Below are positions 1 through 9,678 of a stretch of DNA of 64,000 bases, one piece after another (position 1 is the first letter of the stretch; every line of letters begins with the position of its first letter). The translations under genes were made by a program, and so were the position numbers. Origin of the DNA: Marthasterias glacialis (taxonomy: Eukaryota; Echinodermata; Asteroidea; Forcipulatida; Asteriidae); NCBI GenBank assembly GCA_911728455.2, contig OU452240.1, positions 310,001-374,000 of the forward strand, read 5' to 3'. The notes beneath the pieces were generated by a model that was not told the origin of the DNA, did no database searches, and was given only the letters and a program-made list of their open reading frames with translations.

Positions 1-31
1 AAAATGAAAAATCATGTTATATTATTTACAG

Positions 32-220
32 ATTGCTTTCGCCATCAACGCACTCATTGACATATCTGATGATGATAACAGCGCCCTCATTCTATGCGGA
101 GATTTCAACACACAGCCAACCATGCCTGCCTACCAACTTTTACAAGATGGCCGACTTAGTGAAGCGAGTATCAACGCTTTAACCCAATTTAAGATTACCC
201 CAAATAATGATTCAAGCGAG
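32..220 (+). CDS. EEP nuclease gene, exon with GDFN motif
   Basis: The 63-codon exon has acceptor AG at 30-31 and donor GTTAGA at 221, both in phase 0. It carries the catalytic CGDFN motif. Confidence 0.78.
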
Positions 221-1155
221 GTTAGAAAACCAAGATTTTCTTTTTTAGTTTTTTTTTTTATTTAAAATAAGTGTTTGAGTTCCTGCATTAAAAAGCTTTG
301 GTTTCCCAAAGGGAATAAATTCCTTTGATTTTTTCTTTAATTTTAGGAGTTCACTCTCGTTGATGTAATGTCAGAGTGTTTCAAACATCCAATATGTGGA
401 TTCCGAAGTGCTTACAAACAAATTATGGTGAGTTTCGGATGTTATTGCTAGTTCTTTATTGCTTTTGTATTTGTTTTTGATGTTTATATTGATTTTTTTT
501 TTTTTTTTGGGGGGGGATGAAGGCATATTGAAATGTCGTTTAGTTGTTTTAGTGCATGGTGTATTTAGAGTCAAATTATTGAGTCATCTTGAAATATTGC
601 TTTATTTGCATTTGGTGCTCGATGTGTGGCAGGATGTACCCCCCCTCCCTCCTATTGTGTCTTCAGTGTGTTCTGGGAATCTCTGGAATTCTTTTGAGGA
701 TTTTTTTTTTTTTTTTTTGGGGGGGGGTGCTTCTGCACAAGAGGGGAAGAGTGTGTTAGAGACCTCCCTCTGCCACATATCAGGCATATTTATTTGTTGA
801 TGAAATAATAATCTAGTAATATCCCGGGCATAATTAACATTTTATAAAAAGCAAAACTTTCTTCTCCTTCGTTTTCCAGGGAACTGAAGTTCCATTTTCA
901 CAATTTCATGACACCGTTGGGTTAGCATGGAAGGAAAAACATCAGCCTGGACTTCACTGTGAGAGTTCCGATGAACCAAAAGGACCACAAATACAAGCAT
1001 TAGATTACATCTGGTTTAGTTCACAAACATTGGACTGTGAGGGCACTCTTCAGATGGTTGATAAAGAAGTTATTGATAGTCTGTACGCTTGCCCTAATAA
1101 AGTATTCCCATCAGATCACCAATTAATGAAGGCCAGGTTCCAGTTCAGAGTTTAA
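32..1155 (+). CDS. EEP-family nuclease (nocturnin/CCR4/Angel-like), 3' partial
   Basis: Three exons, 32-220, 347-427 and 880-1155, join in phase 0 to give the last 181 residues of a protein whose start lies outside the window. Introns are GT-AG: acceptors end at 31, 346 and 879, and donors begin at 221 and 428. The signature CGDFN is at residues 22-26 of this fragment, a LDYIWFS motif sits in the last exon, and PSDH is near the C-terminus. GDFN and SDH supply catalytic residues in the Mg-dependent endonuclease/exonuclease/phosphatase fold. LDYIW followed by PSDH near the C-terminus most resembles nocturnin and CCR4-type enzymes, which act on poly(A) tails or on NADP(H). Substrate cannot be assigned from the C-terminal third alone. 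An AATAAA follows the stop within 10 nt. It lies head-to-tail upstream of ferritin A with no sign of a shared function. Confidence 0.8.
347..427 (+). CDS. EEP nuclease gene, penultimate exon
   Basis: The 27-codon exon has acceptor TTTTAG ending at 346 and donor GTGAGT at 428, both in phase 0. It reads EFTLVDVMSECFKHP onwards, linking the GDFN exon to the terminal exon. Confidence 0.75.
640..785 (+). repeat. Dispersed repeat copy 1 with T-run/G-run core
   Basis: The copy shares the phrases TGTGTCTTC, TCTGGGAATCTC and GAGGGGAAGAGTGTGTTAGA, and the ending CCTCTGCCACA, with 6505-6657. Here the T(18)G(9)-like tract sits between GAGGATT and TGCTTCTG. It lies in an intron of the EEP nuclease gene. 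Confidence 0.65.
880..1155 (+). CDS. EEP nuclease gene, terminal exon with LDYIW and PSDH motifs
   Basis: The exon holds 91 codons plus TAA at 1153-1155. The acceptor TTTTCCAG ends at 879. The C-terminal PSDHQLMKARF matches the end of the EEP fold, where the SDH histidine is catalytic. Confidence 0.8.
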   Translation, partial: GTEVPFSQFHDTVGLAWKEKHQPGLHCESSDEPKGPQIQALDYIWFSSQTLDCEGTLQMVDKEVIDSLYACPNKVFPSDHQLMKARFQFRV

Positions 1156-2200
1156 CAAAATAAAAATTGGACACTTTTATAACAAAATGTTTTCTCTGCA
1201 TTGAAAATTTAGTGACTGAAGAAGATTTGGTCCATTCTTGTGGACATTTTTATTGTCGATTTCTAAGGTAAACAAACACAAAAGCTTAACTTAAGTATAG
1301 AAAAACAAAACTTTCTTACACTTGCTTTTAATTTATTTGTTATTTCATCTCAGCAAGTTAAGGTTTGACCTAAATTCATCAAGCAAAATGATGCATTTGG
1401 AACAACAAATCTTCCCCCACCCCCCCCCCCAAAAAAAACAAAAAACATCTCTGTTACTTGTTTTTCACTAGACTCTATCATACCCCCAAATATTGATTGA
1501 CAGATCCACCAAGGTAGGGAGGCTATTGTGAAATCCACTACAGTGCCAGTAAGAAAGCGATATGGCATCGGTTTTGTTATTGTTTAAACAATTATTATCC
1601 TGGGCTTATAACATGTGAGCTTTGTGACCCAGGCCTACAAAATTTCAAATTCTATTTTTTCACTAACATGTTACATAATAAAATAAAAACATTTATTATG
1701 ACCACCGTGTACCAAGAGTATTTATTGTTTCCAGCTGCAGAGACCTAATCATTATTTTCCAGTGCGCGCGAATATTTCCCCTTTTAATACATTTTTAATT
1801 TGGAAGTAAAGGACCTGCTTATCGGTGGACATTTGTATTTTTGACCTTTTGCTTAGGCAAGTTGGTGTGGCATTTTTATCAAACCGGGAAAATGGGGAGG
1901 AAAACAGGTTTGGGGTGGTAAGGCCTAAGGGAGCTCGGAAGGTGGATCTGTAAAAAACAATGGCGCCCCCAACGCTGAAAATTCACGGACAAAGAATATG
2001 GAATAGCGCCACCGCGCGAGCCTTTTAATCCAACTTGAGTGATTGCATGCATCGCGAATGCTGTAGAGTAAATTATTGGTCGAGTTGAGCAAAACAATTT
2101 TCTTTTTTTATCATCAACAGTTTAGTCCAAAAACAAGGTTGAGATTTCCATACATTTAGAACTTAATTTTGGCCTCCTCTTAAGCAAAACTAACTATAAA
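1156..2200. other. Spacer between the EEP nuclease and ferritin A; ferritin A promoter and leader
   Basis: No coding exon is seen. The stretch contains a C-run/A-run tract at about 1412-1440. An MRE-like TGCGCGC at 1763-1769 fits the metal-response core TGCRCNC, but a 7-mer is weak evidence. A pyrimidine-rich stretch ends in CAACAG at 2120, which looks like a 3' splice site and suggests a leader intron before the coding start at 2201. No CAGTGN loop with a pairing stem occurs in the 340 bases before the start codon. Confidence 0.5.
1159..1164 (+). terminator. poly(A) signal of the EEP nuclease gene
   Basis: AATAAA begins 4 nt after the stop codon. It is canonical but very close to the stop, so a later signal may be used instead. 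Confidence 0.35.
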
Positions 2201-2299
2201 ATGGCAGCAATTCGTCAAAATTATCACGAAGAAAGCGAGGCTGGAATCAACAAACAGATCAACTTGGAGTTGTATGCGTCCTACACGTACATGTCAATG
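2201..2299 (+). CDS. Ferritin A coding exon 1
   Basis: The 33-codon exon starts at [19 protein letters not shown], with ligands E23 and Y30. The donor GTTAGC at 2300 is weaker than the GTAAGT used at the same place in ferritin B. Confidence 0.9.
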
Positions 2300-4198
2300 G
2301 TTAGCAAATAAAATTCATTTCGTTTCACTTTTCAGTTTTTACTGCCGAAGTTATATCGTATAATTTTTCCTTGATTGTGAATGTGGTTGTGGGCTTAGTA
2401 GTATGTACAAGTTGTTATCCTATCTTTTCTTTTATACCGTATTTACTATTCATGATAATGGAAAAATTCAAATTCCATATCCAACTATACTGGCACTGCC
2501 ACACTTTCAAATCTTGAGCGAGCTAGCTGCAGTGCTAGTTAGAGGGCTAATTAAGCTTTAAACAGTTCCTAATACATAACATAAAAAAGGTATTTTTTAA
2601 TGGATGTTAGGCTTTATTTCCCGTTTTTTCTTTCTTTCTTTGGGGGGGGGGGAGGCTCTCTGTGCAATGCCAGGCCTGTATGACCAAAAAGCTTTCTTTA
2701 TTAGGCCCTGATTTAAAATTAAATAAACTAGATTAGATAAGTTATATCAATGATTGTTATTGTAATGTTACATTTACAAAACAAAATCAGATTGGTTCCA
2801 TGATTGCACATGTTTCCAGCCTATAAAATGCTAGCCTAGTGTAGAAGTAAACTCTTTTTTTATTTTCTCTTTATAAAAAGTCCTTTTACTTTGACCAATC
2901 ATCTGTGATGCATCCTGGTGCCCATAAATACTTCAAGAAGGCGTCTGATGAAGAACGTGAACACGCCATGAAGCTGATGAAGTTCCAGAACCAACGAGGT
3001 GGAACCATCGCATTAACGGACATCAAGAAGCCAGAGAGAGATTCTTGGGGTACGTTGAAAGATGCGATGCAAGTGGCTCTACAGCTGGAGAAGATGGTTA
3101 ACCAATCCTTACTGGATCTTCATGCAATCGCTAACAAACATGGCGACACTCATGTACGTATCTTTATTATTATTATTATTATATATTTCTGGTAATGAAA
3201 CCAAGGATGCCTCATAAGTGAACTTAATAACTGTAGCTCTCAAGCCTGAGGAAACCTGTAGATAGGGATGCTTGCCATGTGAACCAGAAACACCAGGGTA
3301 AACCCCTACTCTTCCACGATAAGTGTTCTGGGTTCTTTTATGTGCACTACCCATCCTAGTACCTGGGACCTACGGCTTAATGTCCCATCCGAAGGACAAA
3401 GCAATTATGGTAAAGTATCTTGCTCAAGGACACAAGTGCCGCGACTGGGATTCGAACCCATACTCTGCTGCCAACAACACCAGAACTTGAGTCCGGTGAT
3501 CTTAACCGCTCGGCCACGACACTCCACTTTATCTGTCTACACCTAATTGTATTATAACAAATTAAATCAAGAGGATGCTCTTCAATCCAACTGGGATCTC
3601 ATCGACATACAAATTTAAAATTCATACATGTTTCCAAACCCAAGCGTTCGTTTCTACAAATATGCCATTCATGATTGTTCATGTTATCTGTGACTGTCAA
3701 TTTCTGACAATCACTATGACAACAATGATGCATCCTATAATACGGTGAAGTGCCTATTGAAGCAACCTGTCCAATTTACCCTACCCCATCGCCTCGGCCA
3801 TTACTCTTGTCAACACTGAAGCAACCTGTCCACTTTACCCTACCCCATCGCCTCGGACATTACACTTGTCAACACTGAAGCAACCTGTCCACTTTACCCT
3901 ACCCCCATCGCCTCCGCCATTACTCTTGTCAATACTAGCAACCAGTCCAATTTACCCTACCCCATCGCCTCGGCCATTACTCTTGTCAACACTTTTTCCC
4001 AACCCTGCAAAGCTAATGTCATCAATTGTTTTTTTTACTTTATTACTCTGTACCTAGATGGGAGACTTCATAGAAGATAACTTCTTAGACGAGCAAGTTC
4101 AAGCCATCAAGGAGTTAGGTGACTACTTAACCCAGCTGTCCCGCGTTGGATCAGGGCTTGGTGAATTTATATTTGATCATGAGTCACTAGGCAACTGA
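2201..4198 (+). CDS. Ferritin A, H-type (ferroxidase) subunit
   Basis: Exons 2201-2299, 2881-3153 and 4058-4198 join in phase 0 to 170 aa, the usual length of a cytosolic ferritin subunit. Subtracting 4 from human H-chain numbering, all ferroxidase-centre residues are present: E23, Y30, E57, E58, H61, E103 and Q137. The threefold-channel acidic residues D127 and E130 are also present. No signal peptide is seen, so the shell should be cytosolic, oxidising Fe(II) and storing Fe(III). The start has A at -3 and G at +4. Compared with ferritin B, C126 of the channel loop is Gly. An AATAAA lies 1 nt past the stop. Intron 2 carries a SINE and a 59-bp minisatellite. No IRE is visible in the adjoining leader. 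Confidence 0.95.
2881..3153 (+). CDS. Ferritin A coding exon 2
   Basis: The 91-codon exon contains the EEREH ferroxidase motif and E103. The acceptor AAAAAG ends at 2880 and the donor is GTACGT at 3154. It has the same length and phase as exon 2 of ferritin B. Confidence 0.95.
3162..3527 (-). mobile_element. tRNA-headed SINE inside ferritin A intron 2
   Basis: Read on the minus strand, the element begins with a Leu/Ser-tRNA-like head. The A box is about 3499-3516 (TGGCCGAGCGGTTAAGAT) and the B box 3448-3458 (GGTTCGAATCC). A roughly 250-bp body follows, ending in an (ATT)n tail at about 3162-3186. Head, body and simple-repeat tail are the standard SINE layout. The tail begins only about 10 nt from the exon 2 donor, so the insertion is antisense and close to the splice site. 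Confidence 0.75.
3758..3993 (+). repeat. 59-bp minisatellite, about 4 copies, in ferritin A intron 2
   Basis: Copies start at 3758, 3817 and 3876, with a degenerate fourth near 3935. Each begins TGAAGCAACCTGTCCA and is followed by a C-rich ACCCTACCCCATCGCCTC block. Spacing is exactly 59 bp for the first three. The unit is not a multiple of three and lies in an intron. Confidence 0.85.
4058..4198 (+). CDS. Ferritin A coding exon 3
   Basis: The exon holds 46 codons plus TGA. The acceptor TACCTAG ends at 4057. It carries the channel residues D127 and E130, and Q137. It ends in FDHESLGN, one residue shorter than ferritin B. Confidence 0.93.
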   Translation: MGDFIEDNFLDEQVQAIKELGDYLTQLSRVGSGLGEFIFDHESLGN

Positions 4199-4204
4199 AA
4201 TAAA
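4199..4204 (+). terminator. Candidate poly(A) signal of ferritin A
   Basis: AATAAA begins directly after the TGA stop. Another AATAAA at 4623-4628 would give a roughly 430-nt 3' UTR and may be the real one. Confidence 0.3.
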
Positions 4205-5051
4205 CTGTTACCTAAAACAGGAAATACAGACATTTAAACCTCTTTCAGTTTGGGTCTGTGCACTGTATGTATATTGCAATGTAGTTCACTATTATGTTTA
4301 TTGTTTCAGTAAAACATGATCATTTAGGTGTGTTTCTTTTTTGTAGCAACTTCAAGCTTTTTAGTCCAAACCAAGTTTCTTGGTCATTCTTTACCACTCT
4401 TAAATGCAATATTATATGGAACTTAGGTATTTTTCGTGCAGGAAATGGTTGGCCCCACACTTTTATGTTACAATTCAGTTAAACCATAGAAAGAACACAA
4501 ATGAGTTTAAACTTCCTAGGGAGTGGGGATATTGTAAAGAAATACTGAAATACGATTTATTGTCGTAAACTAAAACCAATTCTAGACCTCCACAGACAGT
4601 TTTCTTTTGTGGTCCATTCTTAAATAAACTTCAATTCATTGCTAAGCAGGAAATATTGCTGCTTATCACAAAACTGTAAGCAATTCCAACGAAGCAGATT
4701 GATTAAGTGTTTAGCAGATATGTTTGATTGTTGCTCAAGTAAGCACATTAATCTTTAGAACATGAACTAAGAATAATGCCCTTAAACCAATGCAGAAGGT
4801 AGACCTTTATTTCAAAGTACTAATAATGTCTGGTTGAATTGTATTCAAATTTGTTATTTTATTCTTTTCTGACATCTTTCGAAATTCCTCTAAAATTTAT
4901 TATTTTCTTTAAAATATTGACATATCAAGTGGAATCGGAATAACATCTCAGGATATTTTAATTGAATACCATTATCTACCGTCTTTCACTCAAGGAAATT
5001 TTTACAATATATTTTAAGTAAGATTTGAAACTTTGCATGGTGGGAACACAA

Positions 5052-5175
5052 TCTAGTAAGGTTTGCGGAGACACCATGTACATAAAACTCTCTCTATGAG
5101 TTGTGGTGGTTCTGAAAAGAACCGATGGTTTAACAACTTAATGTTTCGATCAACGTGCTTTGATCATCTTCAGGA
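5052..5175 (+). repeat. Half copy of a GGTTTGCGGAGACACCAT foldback family
   Basis: The sequence runs from TCTAGTAAGGTTTG through GAGACACCATG, a short stem around ACTCTCTATGAGTTG, GAACCGATGGTTTAACAAC and GATCATCTTCAGG. Related sequence occurs as an inverted pair at 19128-19360, around a tRNA-like head at 16553-16742, and as a fragment near 24113-24145. Confidence 0.6.
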
Positions 5176-6504
5176 GAAAGATGAAGGCAATATAATTTCA
5201 TAAAACCAAATGTAAAAATGGTGCTAAGAAACTGACTTTATATTTTTGTCGAAGCCCTTATGCCTTGGTCATGGACCACACTCTGCAACCCTCCTCGGAG
5301 GGTGATATACCGCCTTTTACGGTACCAAAGACATGCCTTTGATTCGAGGAAAAGCTTGATGCTTCAGGAAGGATTATGTTTATTAGAGGAATGTCTAAAT
5401 ACCTCACCCCAATAAAAAACTATTTCATTTCTAGTTAAAAGGTTTAGGGGAAGTAGATACAAAGTTAAATTATTTATTTAATCAATAATTATGGTGTTTG
5501 TTTAGATAAACAGCAAGGGATATTAAGGATATGTGGTGGGTAGCCGTGCATTTTATTTTCCTTTTCTTTTAAAGGATAGTAGGTATTCAATTTCAAAGTT
5601 TCAAAAAGTAAATACTTTGTTAGGTTGTTTAGATTATTATTTATGTTGTTTGTTTGTTTTGTAGATAAGCATTGATTCTTTGTTTTGTAGATAAACATTG
5701 ATTGTTTGTTTTGTAGATAAACCTGGATTTGTGTGTGTGGTTTGACCATTGGGCAATAAACTAGTTTATTGCTCTATGGCTTGACCAGTGTGTATGTGGT
5801 TGGTGCACTGTTGTAGGACCATCGTTGGACACAGATTGTTTTCACTAAAAGGGTACTTTACATGAACAGCTATTTTTTATTTTAGGATAATGCCTATTCA
5901 ACTGTACTCGACGTATTTTCATAACCTCAGCTCAAGTACCTCACCAAAGACGATAGTTTAGCAATTTTGTATAACCCGTTAAATCTTCTGAGCATTCCAT
6001 TTAAGGAGATGGCTTTTGTTTGTTGCCGGGCAAGTTGATTGTAAATTATGACGTAACTCATGACATCACATGCTACTGAAAAATCCCAAAAGGGATTGTC
6101 TATTTAATTGTCATTTACGCAAAATATGCAATTGTTTTGTAAATGTCCTGGTATCATAAGGGAGTTACAAAAGCCCCTTTTTAAAATCAAGCAGTTGAAT
6201 TTATAATAAAATACTGTGCATCTACCTCGATGTTAACAAAAATAAACCACTGAATCTAGAGAACGGTGTTATGTCGTTATTAATGTCGTCATTTGCTTCT
6301 AACCCCCCCCCCCCCCGGCAAAGGCCTGTGAAGATCCGCCCCGAAAAACAGTTGCATCATCAGCGCAGTCACATGCCCGTCAGAGTATCACCTGATATTT
6401 ACGCGGTTACGAGTCAACCTTGCCCTTTCAATCATTCAAGTGGAAAAGGGACGCTATCATTCTGATGTTGAAATATTTGCTTTGTCATGGTTTGGCAGGA
6501 CTCT

Positions 6505-6657
6505 ATCGTGTCTTCATTGCGTTCTGGAAATCTCTTTTGAGGATTTAGAGGGGAGCTTCTGTACAAAAGGGGAAGAGTGTGTTAGAGAATGGGAAGATAT
6601 TTTTTTGGGGGGGGGGGGGGGGGGGCGGGGGCCTTCCTCTGCCACACATGGTATTTG
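6505..6657 (+). repeat. Dispersed repeat copy 2 with T-run/G-run tract at a different place
   Basis: The copy is homologous to 640-785 over the non-homopolymer parts. Its T(7)G(19)-like tract lies after GGGAAGATA instead of after GAGGATT. Confidence 0.65.
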
Positions 6658-6951
6658 GTAACGATCTTCAAAGTGAAACGATAGATTGATGATCATCTGC
6701 AGTGAACATTTTCTTTTTGCCATGTGATCTAAAACTTATCCGTATTAACAACTGAAACACCGTCTTGTGCCAGTGGTATGAGAAAATGCATAATGCCCTT
6801 CAATAAATTAATAGTTTCGTAAGTTGTTTGGATTAAAAAAAAAATTTAAATAAAACATTGTTTCCCCGATGGTTCTACCCATTTATGGTAAAGTTTTCTT
6901 TGAAAAAACATGACATGCATCTGACTTGATGAATTGTTCACAGGTTGTTCA

Positions 6952-7041
6952 GGATTGTGCGATGCGTAGATTGTGTAAGTTCCAAAAACCTTGACATTGA
7001 TTGTCGGGATTGTGCGATGCGTAGATTGTGTAAGTTCCAAC
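6952..7041 (+). repeat. 55-bp tandem duplication
   Basis: The string beginning GGATTGTGCGATGCGTAGAT starts at 6952 and again at 7007, nearly identical over about 34 bases. Confidence 0.8.
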
Positions 7042-7462
7042 ATTGATTATGAAACTAGACTGGTTGTTTAAATCACGTACAACAAAAACAAAACTCCTTG
7101 GACTATAGTCCAAAGACTACAGTCAAATTCACATTTATTTTAAAAATCTAGACATATCAATCTGATAAAGAGGACACACAAGCTTTGATTTATAGGACCA
7201 CTTGATCATAGTACAATGTGGTCTTTTACTAATAAATGGAAAAGGTAACATCGTTTTGTCATGATCAATAACTGATACGCAAATTGGCAAGCATGTGTTT
7301 GAATTAAAGAACCAGAATTAGAGAGATTTCCTTGAATTTTCAACTCCTTGGCGAGATTAATTTTTCCCAAACATCTGGTCCTTGTTTATATTAGTGAAAG
7401 TCCCGTATATCGTAGCCCAGTTGACCGGTGATAAATCCCAGCCTGTGTGCACGCACATAGAG

Positions 7463-7650
7463 TCAACCAAACGGGAGACACACTACATTATTAGAATGTG
7501 AAATAGTGTACAAAATAATTTACATTTCCCCACCACTCATTCCTCCGTGTTCATCAACCAAAACGGGAGACACACTACATTATTGGAATGTAAAATAGTG
7601 TACAAATTTACATTTCCCCATTTGAAGTTCCACTCATTCCTCCGTGTTCA
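7463..7650 (+). repeat. Tandem duplication of about 93 bp
   Basis: ACGGGAGACACACTACATTA occurs twice, each followed by an ATAGTGTACAAA block, TTTACATTTCCCC and ACTCATTCCTCCGTGTTC. The second copy carries a small insertion before the last block. Confidence 0.8.
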
Positions 7651-8133
7651 AATCTGACTGCTACTCATAAAATGAAATACCGGTGTCCAGAACGTAACGC
7701 CCTGATTCAGCGTTTTTTATCCCAAAAGACCAGAGACTGCATATTAATTTCAGGATTCTTTCAGTTTTCTGGGGTGTTCACTTTTTATGAGACAGTCCAT
7801 GAAAAGTTCTCATTTCTTACTTGGATTTCAGATTGAAACTTAATTAGGCCTAAGCACTTTAAATCAACGCACACCAATGATCAGGTGAAGTGTTTTTATC
7901 AAAAACGTAAACAGCCCATATACCTGATTGGAAAATAACGAAACTAGTTTTGTATGCTCTAAATTGATGCAAAACATGCAATCTAGGTGATTATTGGTTT
8001 ACAATAAAAACACAGCAAATGGACTACAGTCGGAAGATTAGCTTCATATACATAACGTACATTATACACCCCCACCCCCGAATCTGGGAATACTCAAACT
8101 GAACATCATAACCTGAAAGCTTATTTAAGTTTT

Positions 8134-8189
8134 GATTGGACCATAGAGCTGTATATAAAGAACTTTATATACAGCTCTGTGGATTGGAC
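8134..8189 (+). mobile_element. 40-bp palindromic insertion with 8-bp direct repeats
   Basis: Two 19-bp arms, 8142-8160 and 8163-8181, are separated by AA and differ at one position. Their termini are CATAGAGCTG and CAGCTCTGTG. The arms are flanked by identical GATTGGAC at 8134-8141 and 8182-8189. An 8-bp duplication is typical of hAT-type insertion; the family assignment is inference. Confidence 0.6.
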
Positions 8190-9426
8190 CCACTTGATAT
8201 TAAGGATAAGGCATATCTTTAATATCAAGAGTAGAGGACCTCAATAAAAATAACTCGTCAGCTTAGATAAAGATGGCCAAAAACATCGTTTTAAATATTT
8301 ACAAAATACTGAATTACTACATTGGAACTTAAAAAGCAAACATTGGCAACCATAGGGTCCGGCATGTTCAGCAACCAATAAGCGATGACAACGAGGACAA
8401 TCGATTTTAGATTAAAACACTGTAAACATTAGTTGAGCTTTCATGGATGTTGTTGTTGTCGATTGTTTTTGTACAATAAACCTTACATGAAATGATTCGG
8501 GGTGAAAACAAAATAAAGAAAGAAAGACTAATACTATAGTAAAATAATAAAGTCGCAGTGTTTTCTGCAAGTGCTACAGTGAAGCAGCCTCCGTGGCGAT
8601 GTAGCCCATTGTTATTACGAAAATTGAGTCCAGCACATCAACATTACATGACCAAGGCACCATTTTGTGGTCCTAATTGTTTTGAGAAAAAGTTGAATTG
8701 AGCGTTTTGATTAAAAGTCGTTGGTCGATTTGTTTTTCTTGTTCCCATCTAGAAATATTGAAAAGATAACTCAGTTTTTGGCACTAGAAGTTTCTCGGTG
8801 ATTGTTTTCTTCTTTTTTCCTACATAGATTTTTTTGGGACCATAGGCAAGAAAAAAAAGTACACAATATGTTGTTTTAGGCTATTACAGGTTTTTACTTT
8901 TATTTTTTATTTTTTAGAATATTGTTGGCGTCCATCAAGGCTACGGGTGTAAATTTAGATTTTGTTTATATTGCATACCAATCACTGTTGAATAGTGGAG
9001 GGAATACCAAGTTACGATTCCGCATTTTGTCCGCAACAAAGACATTTTTATGACGTATGTGGATCATTGTTAACAGCGGTGCGGCACACCCAGTATTTTT
9101 CGCCTAGTCATATAATCAGAAGGTCCCAAAATAGCTATGATGATGTCATCATTTTTTCATCACGTGCACCAATGATATCGCAGTTTCTTAACGTAATACG
9201 GCTGTTATATCTACTGGAAAATAACTATAAATTTACTGAAAATATCAAATAAAACATCTAAATACATTAACAATGCCCACTGGGAAACACATTAATTTTC
9301 TTTTACACAAAATATTTTTTTCTGAATGATCACTTTGTTGTATTAATATGATGTAATCCCAAAAGAGCAAAAACAAAAATTGGGGAAGTACAATTGAAGT
9401 AACAGCAAATATCCTTCCATTTTTCT

Positions 9427-9432
9427 TATAAA
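9427..9432 (+). promoter_or_regulatory. TATA box of ferritin B
   Basis: TATAAA lies 153 nt upstream of the ferritin B start codon. A start site 25-32 nt further on (about 9457-9462) would put the IRE about 10 nt from the cap, where ferritin IREs must lie to block ribosome loading. Confidence 0.6.
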
Positions 9433-9468
9433 GCCGCATTGCGCAGTAGTAATTTTTCATATTCGGAG

Positions 9469-9502
9469 TTGTTTGTGCGTTCGCAGTGTCGAAACCAGGC
9501 AA
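9469..9502 (+). promoter_or_regulatory. Iron-responsive element (IRE) in the ferritin B leader
   Basis: The apical loop CAGTGT is at 9484-9489. The 5-nt upper stem GTTCG (9479-9483) pairs with CGAAA (9490-9494) at four of five positions, with a G-A mismatch at its base. Below it is TGC at 9476-9478 opposite C9495. This is the ferritin-type UGC/C internal loop, with G9477 able to pair with C9495. The lower stem 9469-9475 pairs with 9496-9502, including two G-U pairs. IRP binding here in low iron would block translation. The element is on the sense strand, 78 nt before the start codon. Confidence 0.85.
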
Positions 9503-9579
9503 GTCTGTTTCATCCAAACCTAGAATTTCTAGCTTTGACTTTTCAAGTTTAACAACGAAGCACCAAATCAAGTGACAAG

Positions 9580-9678
9580 ATGGCAACAGTTCGTCAAAAC
9601 TACCATGAGGCCAGTGAGGCTGGAGTCAACAAGCAGATCAACCTGGAGTTGTATGCACACTACACGTACTTGTCTATG
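9580..9678 (+). CDS. Ferritin B coding exon 1
   Basis: The 33-codon exon begins [19 protein letters not shown]. The donor GTAAGT is at 9679. Confidence 0.95.

Larger units (their letters stand above)
4205..9420. other. Intergenic stretch between ferritins A and B
   Basis: No convincing exon was found. The stretch holds a half copy of a foldback family at 5052-5175, a T-run/G-run repeat at 6505-6657, two short tandem duplications at 6952-7041 and 7463-7650, a 16-bp perfect palindrome at 7098-7113, and a 40-bp palindromic insertion at 8142-8181. Open frames such as 8995-9252 and 9245-9586 show no family resemblance. Confidence 0.5.

Noticed and set aside
1760..1775. IRE loop candidate (CAGTGC) upstream of ferritin A
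   Set aside because: The bases on either side cannot form the 5-bp upper stem.
3440..3527. tRNA-Leu/Ser gene on the minus strand
   Set aside because: The tRNA-like part is the head of a roughly 360-bp SINE with an (ATT)n tail.
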